From Turnera subulata (taxonomy: Eukaryota; Streptophyta; Magnoliopsida; Malpighiales; Passifloraceae), in the NCBI GenBank assembly GCA_028386065.3, contig JAKUCV010006130.1:253882-317881 (forward strand): 64,000 nt of DNA, in the 5' to 3' direction. The position numbers and the translations under genes are program-made. This document shows, piece after piece, positions 20,601 to 32,015 of this stretch. Each line of letters opens with the position of its first letter. Position 1 is the first letter of the stretch. Under the pieces are notes generated by a model. It was not told where the DNA came from and did no database searches. It saw nothing but the letters and a program-made list of their open reading frames with translations.

Positions 20601-23600
20601 CCAAGATGTTGCTTTTGAACCTGCAAAACTTCTTTGGCTCATTCAGCGAGATTTTCTACGTAAGTCTGTGATTGGCTTTCTTCATTATTATTTGGACTTC
20701 CAGATCCCAAATTTTCCACTGTTCACAGTTTCTCTAATTTGATCAATTATGATGCTTTGGTGTAGATGACTATATTTAAGTTGCTATCTCATTATGCCCA
20801 CTCTGATTGATCTCTTTTTTTGATTGGGATCTGATATTATCGTCCTTATCGTACAGAAGGGAAGTCAGTTCAAGAAATGGTGCATGAAGCCCTGCAGCAT
20901 GTTCCCAACAGTGATGGTCAGTTTTTCATTCAGTAGAAAATTTAGGATTTCAATTGTTTTTAACATAAAAACCACTTTCTCTAAATAAAAGCAACTAATT
21001 GTGGAAGCTTATTCTAATTGCAGGAGACAAAAATATTGATCAGGTATTTTCAATTTGTGATGTGGGTTTGGGTTGTTCACAACCCTATATATTTTGGGAA
21101 GAACATTATGATCTTTTTTTGAAATTCTTGATCAGGTTAATCAGATCCGTGATTCATTGGCTATTATGGGTGGTAACAGCACGGCTTTCAGCTTGCCACA
21201 GGTACGACTTTACTACTTCTTTGCAGCAATTTTAATAGATCCTGGAGTCCTTCCTAGCTCCTCCTACTTGGCATTGGTGGTGGCTATTGTCCTAAAAATC
21301 CACATGGTTCAATGAACAGACTATATGGACTTTGTGCCATACGCCAGTTGCCTTTATGATGTACAGAACTATGAACAATTCAACTGTTTGGGACATAGAT
21401 CTGTAAAGCTCATGACTAGTCAACATGTCTAGCAAAAAGAAGTCATATGTTTTATATGAAGTTGGAAGGTTGCAGTTCTAAGTTTCCTCTTAAGCTGTAC
21501 ACAATTTTGAAACTTTTTGAATTATTCATGCATGCTTCCTATGACCCCGGCACAATGTGATAACTTATGTTGTCTGAGGACTGAGATGGGGACTGAGAGA
21601 TTGTGTTGACCCTTTCCCTGAGTTGCTGCACCTAACATGTTGCCTGGTTGGCCATCAAAGTCTCTTTTTATCCTAGCTAGACTTTAAACTATCTTGAAAA
21701 TAAGCATGTTCTTACATGTGAAATGACTGGTAGTGGTACATTGCCTGATGTTCTGGAATGCAAAAATGCAGGACCCTTAGTTTCAAGTCTCCATGCAATT
21801 TGGAACGGTTTTACTATAAGATATGGAATATACAGTGAGGAAACTGTAGCCTGTGGTGATTAGTTACCTATTGAGTGCTTTTAATTTCCCAACCACTTAA
21901 TCTTTGTAATTTGGATGAAAGGTTTCTGCTACTTTCTGAGTTGGCAAGATAAGCAAAGACATGAAATAGAGAGAGAGGGAACATATTCCCGTTTACATAT
22001 TGATGTGCTGTTGATCTTGGTTATTTGAGTGTGCTTTTATTTTCACTCTTCACCTTGGTTATGAATCTATTATGCTATTTTTCTGGCCAACAGCCTCATC
22101 TCCAGAGAACAAAGCTTTGTGACCTGAAGGATGGTGAGCTTGACCCAGTATATGTTAAGAAAAGGGAGCAACTAAAAGAAGTTGTTCATAGCATTATTCG
22201 TCCAAAGATTGTGCAGGGAAAATCTCTAAATGGAAAGGAGTTTGTTACTTTCCTGGAGCAGGTAATTTTTTTACATAGAGCTTTCCAAGGAACTCGAACA
22301 AATCTTAAATTTAATAATGTTACCTCATATGCCTTAAATTCTTCTTACATTTCTCAGATTCTTGAAGCCTTGAATAAAGGAGAGATACCATCAACAGGTT
22401 CTCTTGTGGAGGTTTTCAATAAGGGTATCCTTGAGCGCTGTTTGAAAATATACAGTGAATCAATGGCAAAATTACATTTGCCACTCTCGGAGCAGTTTCT
22501 ACAAGATTCCCACGAGAGCTCCAAAGAGGAAGCAGTGAGAGCTTTTGATGAACAACATTTTGGTCGTCACCATGCGCAAAAGTCTGCCATGCAATTGGAT
22601 GAAGAAATACTGAAGGTGAATATATGGTTTTCCTTCGTAGCATTATGTTTGTCCTCTGCTGTATTTAGATTTTTGAACATGCAAATTTCCCATCCAGAGC
22701 TGCTGTCGAGAAAAGTTCAGTTTTAATTCAGTCTAGGATTTTTAATTTGGTGAGAATTTTACTGGGAAGGTTGAAAGTAAATGTGGTTTATATTAATTGG
22801 TTTTTGTTGTGTTCCATGAAGAACTTTCCTTTGTGGAATTACTCATGCAACCAAATGGTTTGTGCACCTTGCATTTTCATCAAAAGATTCGACATCATTG
22901 CTGATTTCATGATGCCGCTGCTTCCTGCTGGTAACTAAGTTTATAGATTGCACAGATCACTTTTTGGTCACTGCTGTGTTGTCTGGTCAGGTGCTTATGT
23001 TCTGTGTCATATAACAAATGAACTTCGATTTGACCTTAAATGAAACACCCGCTACCTGTCTATACCTTCCTCCACCACCTCCCAGTTCTACCCAAATTTC
23101 TGTGACTACAAAACTTGCTGTATTGTCGAATCTCATGTGGAATTTTGTGTGCTAATTAGGTTTACAAGCATGTCATAATGGCAAATGAATACCAATCAGC
23201 AAAGCTCTGTGAGGGACTGTACACTAGATGCGAGGACAAGATGGACCAGCTTCAAGTTCTTAAACTTCCTTCAATGGCCAAATTCAATGCCGGCTTCCTT
23301 CAATGCAACCAGAGTTTTGAGCAGGAGTGTGTTGGACCTTCAAAAGCAAACTACGAACAACGTATGATGAAGGTCAGGCCTTCTTTATCATTATGCATTT
23401 CCTAATGTTAATTTCTCTCTTTCTTTTCGTCTAATTGTTTAAATGGTTGAGTTAACTACTACTACATGTCAGAAAAAGGAAAACCGAATTTCTCCATCAC
23501 CGGGTATTTTATTGCTTACTGGTTTCCGTGATCTTAACCATGCATGGATATATATCATGTGAACCTGCAGATGTTGGGGAAGTCAAGATCTTTATTTATA

Positions 23601-24120
23601 AAGGAATATAACCACAGACTCTTCAATTGGTTGGTGGCCTTCTCCCTTGTAATGGTAGTGGTGGGCCGATTCGTCATAAAGTTTATCTTGATAGAAGTGG
23701 GTGCCTGGGTACTATTTATCTTCCTAGAAACATACACGAGAATGTTCTGGTCAGCCGAGTCTCTCTATTACAACCCAGTATGGCATTTTATTGTGGCAAC
23801 TTGGGAGACAATTGTCTATAGTCCTATCCTCGATTTGGACAGGTATGGCAACATTTTCTCCTTTTGCACATTAACCATACTCTCTATGCTGGTGAATATG
23901 GTTTTTTATGTTTCTGATTCTTGTTCGGTTTTTTTTTTTTTTTTGGTATATATATTTGGTTTGTGGGGGCAGATGGGCTTTTCCAATTGGGTTTATGGCT
24001 GCAGTTTTGGTAGTGTATTGGCGGTGTTATGGCAGCAGAAGGAAACACGGCACGAGCTGGCTCTTGCCATTGTACAACAATCATAAAGGGGGAGGCCCCA
24101 GTCGGCCTAGAACAGACTAA
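17676..24120 (+). CDS. Guanylate-binding-protein family GTPase, membrane-anchored
   Basis: Seventeen coding exons give 603 residues: 17676-17761, 18830-18932, 19149-19218, 19330-19368, 19452-19569, 19647-19704, 20279-20343, 20497-20503, 20599-20659, 20857-20916, 21024-21043, 21136-21201, 22094-22261, 22358-22615, 23160-23372, 23571-23842, 23973-24120. A signal-peptide-like N-terminus (KVPFWLLVLLLLCLF) precedes the large GTPase domain. The P-loop GPYRSGKS is at 66-73, the G3 motif DTEG at 123-126, and IQRDF is in the position of the GBP (T/R)xRD motif. A helical region follows. Two or three hydrophobic segments (~483-515 and ~558-575) suggest membrane anchoring near the C-terminus, which ends in a basic tail. 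Length and architecture match Arabidopsis At2g38840 (from memory). Plant GBPs are linked to membrane or defence roles; the specific role here is unknown. Confidence 0.93.
20497..20503 (+). other. 7-nt microexon of the GBP gene
   Basis: Exon 7 ends ...GGA AG at 20343 and exon 9 begins GGC CAA GAT at 20599. Joined directly, they are out of frame with the conserved GQDVAFEPAKLLWLIQRDF. Inserting AGTGAAG, bounded by AG at 20495-20496 and GT at 20504-20505, restores frame and encodes R180-V181-K182, giving EEFYGRVKGQDV as in plant homologues. Confidence 0.85.
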
Positions 24121-26641
24121 ACAAACAATGAGCCTTTTAGGATTTGTATCTCCCAAGATTTCTTTTCCTTTCTTACACATCCTTTGGCCTGCTTTTACCT
24201 TTTTTCATATACAAAAGCTCGCCATCCTATTTTTCCTGCTTCTCGACAACTGATGATGCCACAAGTGGTGAAGAGCTGAAAAGAACCCACAAAAAAAGAA
24301 AAAAAGATGCTTTGCCTGATCCTGCTGTGCTGGTATCGTTTGTAACCTTAGCATTTCCATCATGTCGGCGCTATTTGTTGATTGCTTTGAAAAGTGCCCA
24401 TATTATTACTTACCCCCCCTTTACAGGATATTGGAAAGTACGATTCTGTTGTATCACATTACTTCGTTTAAAATAGCCAGTTATAAAAAAAAAAAACAAT
24501 TGGCATTTTGGCTGTGTACAGAGGATATTATCATTCGTTTCTTAACTTAGAAAACAGATATATAGAACACGCACTTAAAAGCTTGAATTGTGAATCTTTT
24601 GTTTGTGTGGATGGGATACACGTTATTTGCTTACGGTGTTATGCAGTGGCTGATGAAAGATATCCATCTTCAACATGCCCAAAATAGTTCGTAGCCTGCA
24701 AAGTCAATAGCAGCTTTACTGACCCATTGGCCCCCTACGAAGCACTACTTGCTCTCCCAAAAGAGAACCAAATCAAAGTATCAGATCTCAATGATTCGCA
24801 TCGCATTAATAATGTGCATATTACTGTATAATCTGATTTCAAAATAAAAAGAAAAAAATAGGGAAAGTTTATGTGCTTGGCTGATTCCCATCATTAGAAA
24901 ACAAAACAAAACAAAACGAAGGAAAAGAACAAACATCAGCCTTTTACATAGCCTGGTCTGTATGCTTGTATCACTCGAGCACTCTCCTAAAAGATATGGC
25001 TTGAAATTGTTACAGGTCTTATCTTACCTTCCCGATTTTTCATGTATCCATAATAAATTTTCTGTCAAACAATCAATAGAATAAAAAATTTTACTCGTTG
25101 GATGAAGGCCCGAAAAGCAATTTATATAATTAAATCTTCTTGACCTTTTTTTTTTTTTGAAAGCAAATCTTCTTGACCTTGATAAAATAAAGAAAAAACA
25201 ATTATTTTTTTCCGATATGGTAAGCAAAAATTTCTCTGTAACTTTTTAAAACCATCAACCCAAAAAATCTAACTCTAACCGTCGATGCTGGTGGGGGAGT
25301 TGCAAGAAATAGCAGAATATGGTAAACTGGGCTTTAGTATTCCGGCCGATGAGCATAGACAAAAACATAATATCGGACTAGGAAAAATTAACGTTTTAAA
25401 TCGTGTTATCTAAAAAGAATTAATGGAACTATAGGAGAGAATGAAGAAAAAGGGAAATATATAGGCATGTTTTAACCGGGTGGAGATATTTCACATCAAT
25501 CATCCAAAAAATTAAATAGGCTTTCAATTTGGTTTACCACGAAATAATGGCATGTCAAAAAGATTGATCATCGAATTTTTAAAGTTTTGTTTTTCTGAAC
25601 ATGACAAGGATAGGCTTCGAGGTAGGTGGTGGAAAGTTGTTGAGAGCAATTTCAATGTGCGGATTTATTATGGGAAAAACTAGACGAATGCCGATACAGG
25701 ATTAGACTTATATTTTCTTTTAACAATCCGATTAGACTTATATTAAATGGCCGAAAACACCGAGACCAAGAAAAAATTACAAGATAAATGACAACAAAAT
25801 GTAATATAAATTTAGACGTCTTATATTATACATTTTTTTTTTCTATGTTCTTTTTTTTTTTAGGGCATTTTTTCTATGTTCTTAAAAAACCAATTGCGGA
25901 ACCAGATTTTTCTATTTCCATGTTTCGCGTCAGTTTTTTTTTTGCTTTTTTTTTTCTGTGTATGACTAATATAATATTCCAAGACCTCAAAATTAAAGGT
26001 CAAATTCAGTATTTTTGCTCAACTACAATAACACTCCTCCGTCGTCCCTATTCTTCTATGAAATATATTTTATTGTTTGGAATCAAATTCTATTATTTTT
26101 ATATTTTGACTAAGTCATTTTTTATTCTCATGCCTAATCAATATCCTATCCCATCCATTTTAATTTTGTGCTACAACAAACCTGAAATTGAAAGGTGAAC
26201 AGGTTTTTTTTTTGAGATTAAAAGGTGAACAGGTCTTGTTTGTAGCTCGAATAAGATTTTTTTTTTGTTTTGAACCATGTAGCTTGAATAGGATAACTTT
26301 ATAAATCATAATAGCTCTATCGAGAAAATAATAAAGAAAAGCAGTCTATGGAAACAAAAGAAAAAGACCGAATTATCCCTGTTGGGAGTTGAGTTGATGA
26401 GAGGTTGGTGAGTGCAATTTAAACGAACAAGACATAATTTTACAGGAGAGGATCTCAATCCAATTTAAACGTGAAGTCTACTACCACCAGGCTGTGATTA
26501 CCTCCTGATTTGGATCCGAAAACAATGAAAAGTGAGCGTAACCTTGGTGTAAAGTATAAAAGGGATGGACACGAATAATATACTGGAAATACAAAACAGA
26601 CATTCAAAAAGTTTAATTTGTTGGTGTTCTATTTCTAGAGT
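24121..26641. other. Intergenic region after the GBP gene
   Basis: The first few hundred bases are likely 3' UTR. The rest is AT-rich with homopolymer runs, an (AAAAC)n stretch near 24899-24917 and a short duplicated phrase around AATCTTCTTGACC near 25132-25180. The open frame at 25788-26198 is Phe-rich low-complexity sequence and not believed. Confidence 0.5.
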
Positions 26642-27324
26642 CAGGGACGGATCCAGAAATATTATTCAGTGTAGGCAAATAAAACAAAGCATCAAATATT
26701 ATATAAGCAAGCTAGTCTAAATAAAATTTTTTTGTGTCAAACATTAAAATAAATTAATTATTATAATTATTTTATATCTTTTATAATATCTTGAAAAGTA
26801 ATTATAGTATGTACATGTATAAAAATCTACCGAATAATTTATTATTTAGATAAAAGAAATTGTTTCATTTATCTTAAATTATAGACTTATATTTAGAAAT
26901 AAGATATATTTGGGAGAAAGAATCATTAAGGATTTTCTTAAAATAAGAAGCAATGAATGATTAATTTATTATCAATTCAATCAATTATATATTTCGTGTT
27001 ACATATATAAATAAGCTTGGACTATCAAAAATGTATGACATATAGATGGTAAGGAAATATTTATATTATCCCAAGAAAAGAAATAAGTTAAAACCTATAA
27101 AAACTAAAGAAAGTGCTATGTCTAACAAATCTTAATTTCTTTGGAGAAAATCTAGTGATTATTTAGTGATCTTTTTAAAAAAATAGGAAAAGAGGAGGAG
27201 ACATAATGAAAAGGTAAACAAATAAGTGAAGAAATAGGCTAAAAGAAAGAAAAACATAAAAAAGGAAAATAATCATATATTTTTTAGGGAATCCAGTGTA
27301 GTCACTTGCCTGGATACGTCCCTG
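26642..27324. mobile_element. Non-autonomous TIR element (hAT-like MITE candidate)
   Basis: The left end CAGGGACGGATCCAG (26642-26656) is the inverted complement of the right end CTGGATACGTCCCTG (27310-27324) with one mismatch. Pairing continues loosely (CAGTGTAGGCAA on the left, TAGTCACTTGCC on the right). The 683-bp interior is very AT-rich and non-coding. An 8-bp target duplication would be TCTAGAGT versus CAGAGAGT, matching only at the last five bases, so the superfamily is uncertain. Confidence 0.6.
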
Positions 27325-27903
27325 CAGAGAGTTATGGATATTTTATTAAGATATTAAAATTACCAAATGAAAAACTATACCATAAGTGATAAAATAGCCA
27401 AATAGCTTAAGGCATAAGTGATAAAATAGCCAAATAGCTTAAGGAATGGTTTAACACCATAAGTTTTAAAGTGTAAATTGATCAATTGAATTGACAACCT
27501 TAAAATAATCAACACAATAACAAAAGGTACGACCAAAAAAACACAATAACAGAAGGTGTTAAACGTCCAAATTTGCTTGTTCATATATGTATATACATAA
27601 ATAGCAATTCATTTTTTTAGATAAAATTGCTATGTATGTATAAATACATTAAATAGCAAATTTATCTGAAAAAATGCTATGAGCCCAGAATTTCGAAACA
27701 CGACAAATCATGATTGTTTATTGCAATTAAGTGGGGGTTCCCCACTTCCCGCCGCGCTTGAATCCAGGGAACTCCTCCTGTATAAATGTTGTTGTTGTTG
27801 TAGTGCTCTAGTAGAGAGCGAGTGCACAACAAAAACAAGACTGAAATTCTGTAAAACTTATTGTTCTGTTTCTGTTCCTTATAAAGGGCTAAAACCAAGA
27901 ACC
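27325..27903. other. Spacer and DJ-1 gene promoter
   Basis: Contains the 32-bp tandem duplication listed separately, AT-rich sequence and a possible TATA element (TATAAATG near 27781), followed by a GTT repeat. The DJ-1 ATG lies about 120 bases further on, so a leader of about 95 bases is plausible. Confidence 0.4.
27381..27444 (+). repeat. Perfect 32-bp tandem duplication
   Basis: The unit beginning CATAAGTGATAAAATAGCC and ending AGCTTAAGG occurs twice head to tail (27381-27412 and 27413-27444) with no differences, so it is recent or an assembly duplicate. Confidence 0.95.
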
Positions 27904-29583
27904 ATGGGATCGATTGCTCAAAAATCTGCTCTGATAATATGCGGTGATTACATGGAGGATTATGAAGTGATCCTGCCATTCTTTGTGCTCCAATCTCTGG
28001 GTGTACGCGTGGACACTGTCTCTCCAAGCAAGCAATCCGGTGACAAATTATTCACTGCTGTTCATGATTACATGGGCTTTGAGGTATATATTCCCCTGCT
28101 CTTAAACTCTCTTTTAACTTTTCTAGATCATCCAATTCTTCCAATGTTTTAAGTATGTAATGTTCATGCCATTTCCTGGTGCAGCTATACACAGAAGTGC
28201 AGGGTCATTTCTTCACACTCAACGCAAACTTCAATGGAGTGAACCCAGAATCCTATGACTCTCTCATAATTCCTGGAGGCCGCTTCACTGAGCTCCTCAG
28301 TGCTGATGACAAGGTGGTGAGCCTTGTTAAGAAGTATGCAGCCACAGGGAAACCAATAGCCACTAGCTGCCACAGCCAAATCATGTTGATCGCTGCAGGG
28401 CTTCTAAATGGGAAGAAATGCACTGCCTTTACTAGCTTGAAGCCTCTCATTGAGCTTGCTGGCGGCACTTGGTGGGAACAGCCTGGTATAGAGTCCCCTC
28501 TTGACATCACTGCTTGTCTCAAGGATGGGAACCTTATCAGCTCCATTGGGTGGCCAGGACATGGTGAATACATGAGAGTTCTCCTTGAATCCATGGGAGC
28601 CAAAATCTCAAGCCCTGGCCAAAAATCAGTTCTTGTTCTGTTTGCTGTAAGCTACCTTAACTCTCATAAACAAGAAACCCTATGGAAGAAATCTCATAGT
28701 TTGATGTTTCAACTTGTTACAGGATTATGTGGAGGATTATGAGATACATGTGCCATTCAGGGCACTGCAAGGATTTGGGTGCAAGGTGGATGCAGTTTGC
28801 CCGAGCAAGAAGAGAGGAGAAAGTTGCGTCACTGCTATCCATGACAATGAGGGAGCCCAGATATGCAGCGAGAAGCGTGGCCACAACTTTATTGCTACAG
28901 CCAATTGGGATGCCATTTCGGCTGACCAGTATGACTGCTTAGTGCTGCCAGGAGGGAGATCCCCTGAATTGTTGGTCATCAACGAGAAAGCGATTTCTCT
29001 TGTCAAAGATTTCGTGGAGAAGGATAAGGTTATTGCTGCTATCGGTGAAGGGAAATGGATTTTAGCTGCTGTCAATGCGCTTAAGGTAATCATTAAAGTG
29101 AAGGATCCAAGTATATTTGGTTGGATTCGAACTCAAATCCTGATCTTAGTTTAGTGCCTTGGCTTTCAGTATCAACACTGATGTATAAGTTGAGTGGCGA
29201 TAGTATCGAAACTAATCATACAGAACGGATTGAATGGCCTAATTTTTTTGGTTACAATATAGTTGCTTGAGATGTTTCCGATTTGGGAAAAGGCGGGTAG
29301 GGGACAGCCTAGGATGCTATCTAAATTAAGACCTGGTTGACTTTAAATTTGGTTCATTTAATGTTTTAGATTGTGACAAGTATTTGTCTGCTGATCCTTT
29401 TAGGGGAAGAGATGTGCGAGTGGACATGGAATGAAAGCGGCTGTTAAGGTAGCCGGTGGTGAAGTGGTGGAGACTCTGGGTTCTGTGACACACGGCAAAC
29501 TAGTTACAGCCAGCGGATGGTCTGCTCTTCCTGCTTTCCTGACAGAATTATCAAACGCTCTTGGTTTGTCTGTTGTGTTTTAA
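27904..29583 (+). CDS. Tandem DJ-1/PfpI domain protein (plant DJ-1 D/E type)
   Basis: Exons 27904-28083, 28185-28646, 28723-29085 and 29404-29583 encode 394 residues, the length typical of plant double-DJ-1 proteins. Domain 1 (~7-190) has the nucleophile elbow ATSCHSQ with Cys122 and the acidic partner region SLIIPGGRFTELL. Domain 2 (~215-390) repeats the fold (DYVEDYEIHVPFRALQGFGC, CLVLPGGRSPELL), but its elbow reads AAIGEGKW, with Gly322 where Cys is expected. It therefore probably lacks Cys-dependent chemistry. DJ-1 homologues act as glyoxalase/deglycase-like or stress-response proteins; the exact reaction here is not shown. The second-domain wording (KRCASGHGMKAAVKVAGGE) most resembles the Arabidopsis YLS5/DJ1E branch, from memory. 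Confidence 0.93.
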
Positions 29584-32015
29584 ATGCCAGAATTTTATTA
29601 GCATCCTTTTGAGTGAATTGCTTCTGTTTCTGTAAGTCCATATTAATGTGTTGTTATCAATCCAAGATGAATAAATAAAAGTGCAATGTTCTGATCTTTT
29701 TTTTTTTTAAAAAAAAGAAAATTGGAAATTTTAAAACCTAATCAGCCATATTTGTTGCCATTAATGGCTCTCAGATTTTGTATTTTGTATAATCTTTTTT
29801 TAGGGAAATTAAGATGTCTGGCGATTGGTGATAGTTGGCTTTTAAGACTAGCATACTGGACCACTGCTACTGGCACTTGTTAAATTTTGGTACCTGTTAA
29901 TTTTTTTGGTACTTGGTAGGGTAGGAAAAGCAGAAAATACTACATTCGATTACCCCGGGCGTGGTAGAAGATAAAGAGTAAAGGTAAGGCCTAGAGGGGG
30001 CTCATCTCAGCGAATTACTCTTTCAATTTTTCTGGATCCGATCTTGGCCCACGATTCTATACAAGTATTTCTTCTTTCAAAGAGTGGATGGAAAATTGGG
30101 AAAAGTCCAACTTCAGTTTTGCTAAAATGGTACTGCTGTGGCGGGCTGGCAGCAGTAATATCTTATTTCTCTGGCTGATTTTTTTTTTCTTGAACAATAA
30201 ACCGAATAAATGCATGCCAAGTGTTGTTTTGTTGGTTCTTTCTGGGAATAGATTCTTTATCAAAGTATATACTCTACTGCGGTATCTTGTACCTGAACCG
30301 GTGGATATACACAAACTTCCCAACATAAAAATGACTGTCCCGGTTGAGATGTCACTGATCGCTAAAGCTCGACTTAAAATATATATCCATGTACTCTTGG
30401 TCATCAGAAGGAGAGCACAGGAAAACGATGTAGGGACTTGCCCTTGTTTCTTTTTGGACAAGGAGAAAAGAATACTCCATTGGTGTTAATAGAATAGATT
30501 GGTTCGGGCATGCAAATTTCCCTCTAATACACACACCCTAAGTTCCTTAGGCATAGAGGTTGTGCAAGTGAGGTGGAAAATAGCCAAATAGGAAAAGCCT
30601 GGAATGAGTATGCTGTAAAAGCAGGGGAGCTGTAAACGACGGGTATTCTAGTAGCTCAGTCAAATCAAAAGTATCTGACCAGATGTGTAATAGAAGTAGG
30701 CGGTGGGCTTGGCGAGTCTCAACTCGGTACATTTAGGCCCCGTTTGAAACGATCTGTGGCCCATTTTTAAACCCATAATGAACAGACAAGCCTCAGCAGT
30801 GAGGCAGTAGAAACTGATGGACAAACGAGACCCAACGAGCCTGTATGGTTTGGGTTTCTGCTGTTGTAAACCAAATTTATTTATAATCTTTAAAGAGAAA
30901 TATATTAAAAATATGGCATATGATGAATAATAAAGATGCAAGATGTTTTCTCTGGCAACACAATGGATGAGTCAAGTTGTAAGTTTAATTTTCACCCAAA
31001 AAAATTGTTGTAATTTTTCAAAAGAGTCCAATTGAACTTGATTATTTCTGAGAATATTAATGTACTTTGAAATTTATTTTTAATTAACTGGGAGGCCATG
31101 GCATGCCATCGCATAATGAAAATAAAATTTCCAATGATTACTTCAATACATAAATTTCACCATGTATTTATGACAATCAAATTTTAAAAGTAGATAGTTT
31201 TGAACATTTTTAGAGTAAGAAAATTACGTTACGATCAACTTGACAAGTAGAACACCATCCCTGAGTGACCTTGACCAACCCCCGGTGGGTTTTATGTGGA
31301 CGCTTTTTAGGGAAACATATCTATAACTCTTTTCCATCCTGCCTGGCCTTTGCATATTGGCTTACCCTACTGAGTACTAACTTGCCAAAATAATGTACCA
31401 TCTTTGGAAATTATGGCTGTATGTTGCCAACTTTTCATTCGCCACCTCGTCCAACGTTAAAAATCGCCTGTCACCTAAGTAAACAATGAGGGGATTAATG
31501 TAAAATAAAAAAACAATTAGGGGATCGAGTACCAATTTTTGGTTTTATATGGATCACATAGTTGCTTTTGAACACACAGAGTTTTTGTTAATTTATCGCA
31601 TCTTTTTTAATTTTTCTTTTTCCTGCGGATATGCTTTGCAATGCAAGGCATTTATGAATGTTCTATATTTGGTTAATAAGAATATTGTCATAGGTACTCT
31701 CAGTGGCTTGCCAGGTGCACAAATCTAAGTGTTGTGTCAAATTTTATTGATCTAAAACCAAAACCTAAAAGGTTGAGTCCATAAGTACATACCATCGTCA
31801 CCAACTTTCCCCAAGACTTCATTTTTGTGCTCCACCAGTACTGATCAGCAGTTGGTCTGCGGCCCAAAATACTTGTAAGCTTTTGGCATGTCCTCTGCAT
31901 TTAGTCGGTTCATTATCATACTCTTACAGTCTTATTAGTTATATTACTTACCCTGATTATCTCATTAATCCTGATTACCATTCTAGAATTTGTTCAGTAT
32001 TTACAGATCTGAAAA
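29584..32015. other. Intergenic region between DJ-1 and Tudor-like genes
   Basis: Likely 3' UTR to about 29700, then AT-rich sequence. Overlapping frames at 30057-30489 on both strands have no domain and are not called. No repeat boundaries or RNA genes were recognised. Confidence 0.5.

Noticed and set aside
23544..24086. 180-residue frame running through GBP exon 15 into the intron
   Set aside because: Reads into intron sequence; the homologous reading splices at 23842 to 23973 and ends at 24120.
25788..26198. 136-residue Phe-rich frame
   Set aside because: AT-rich low-complexity sequence with homopolymer T runs; no domain or splice context.
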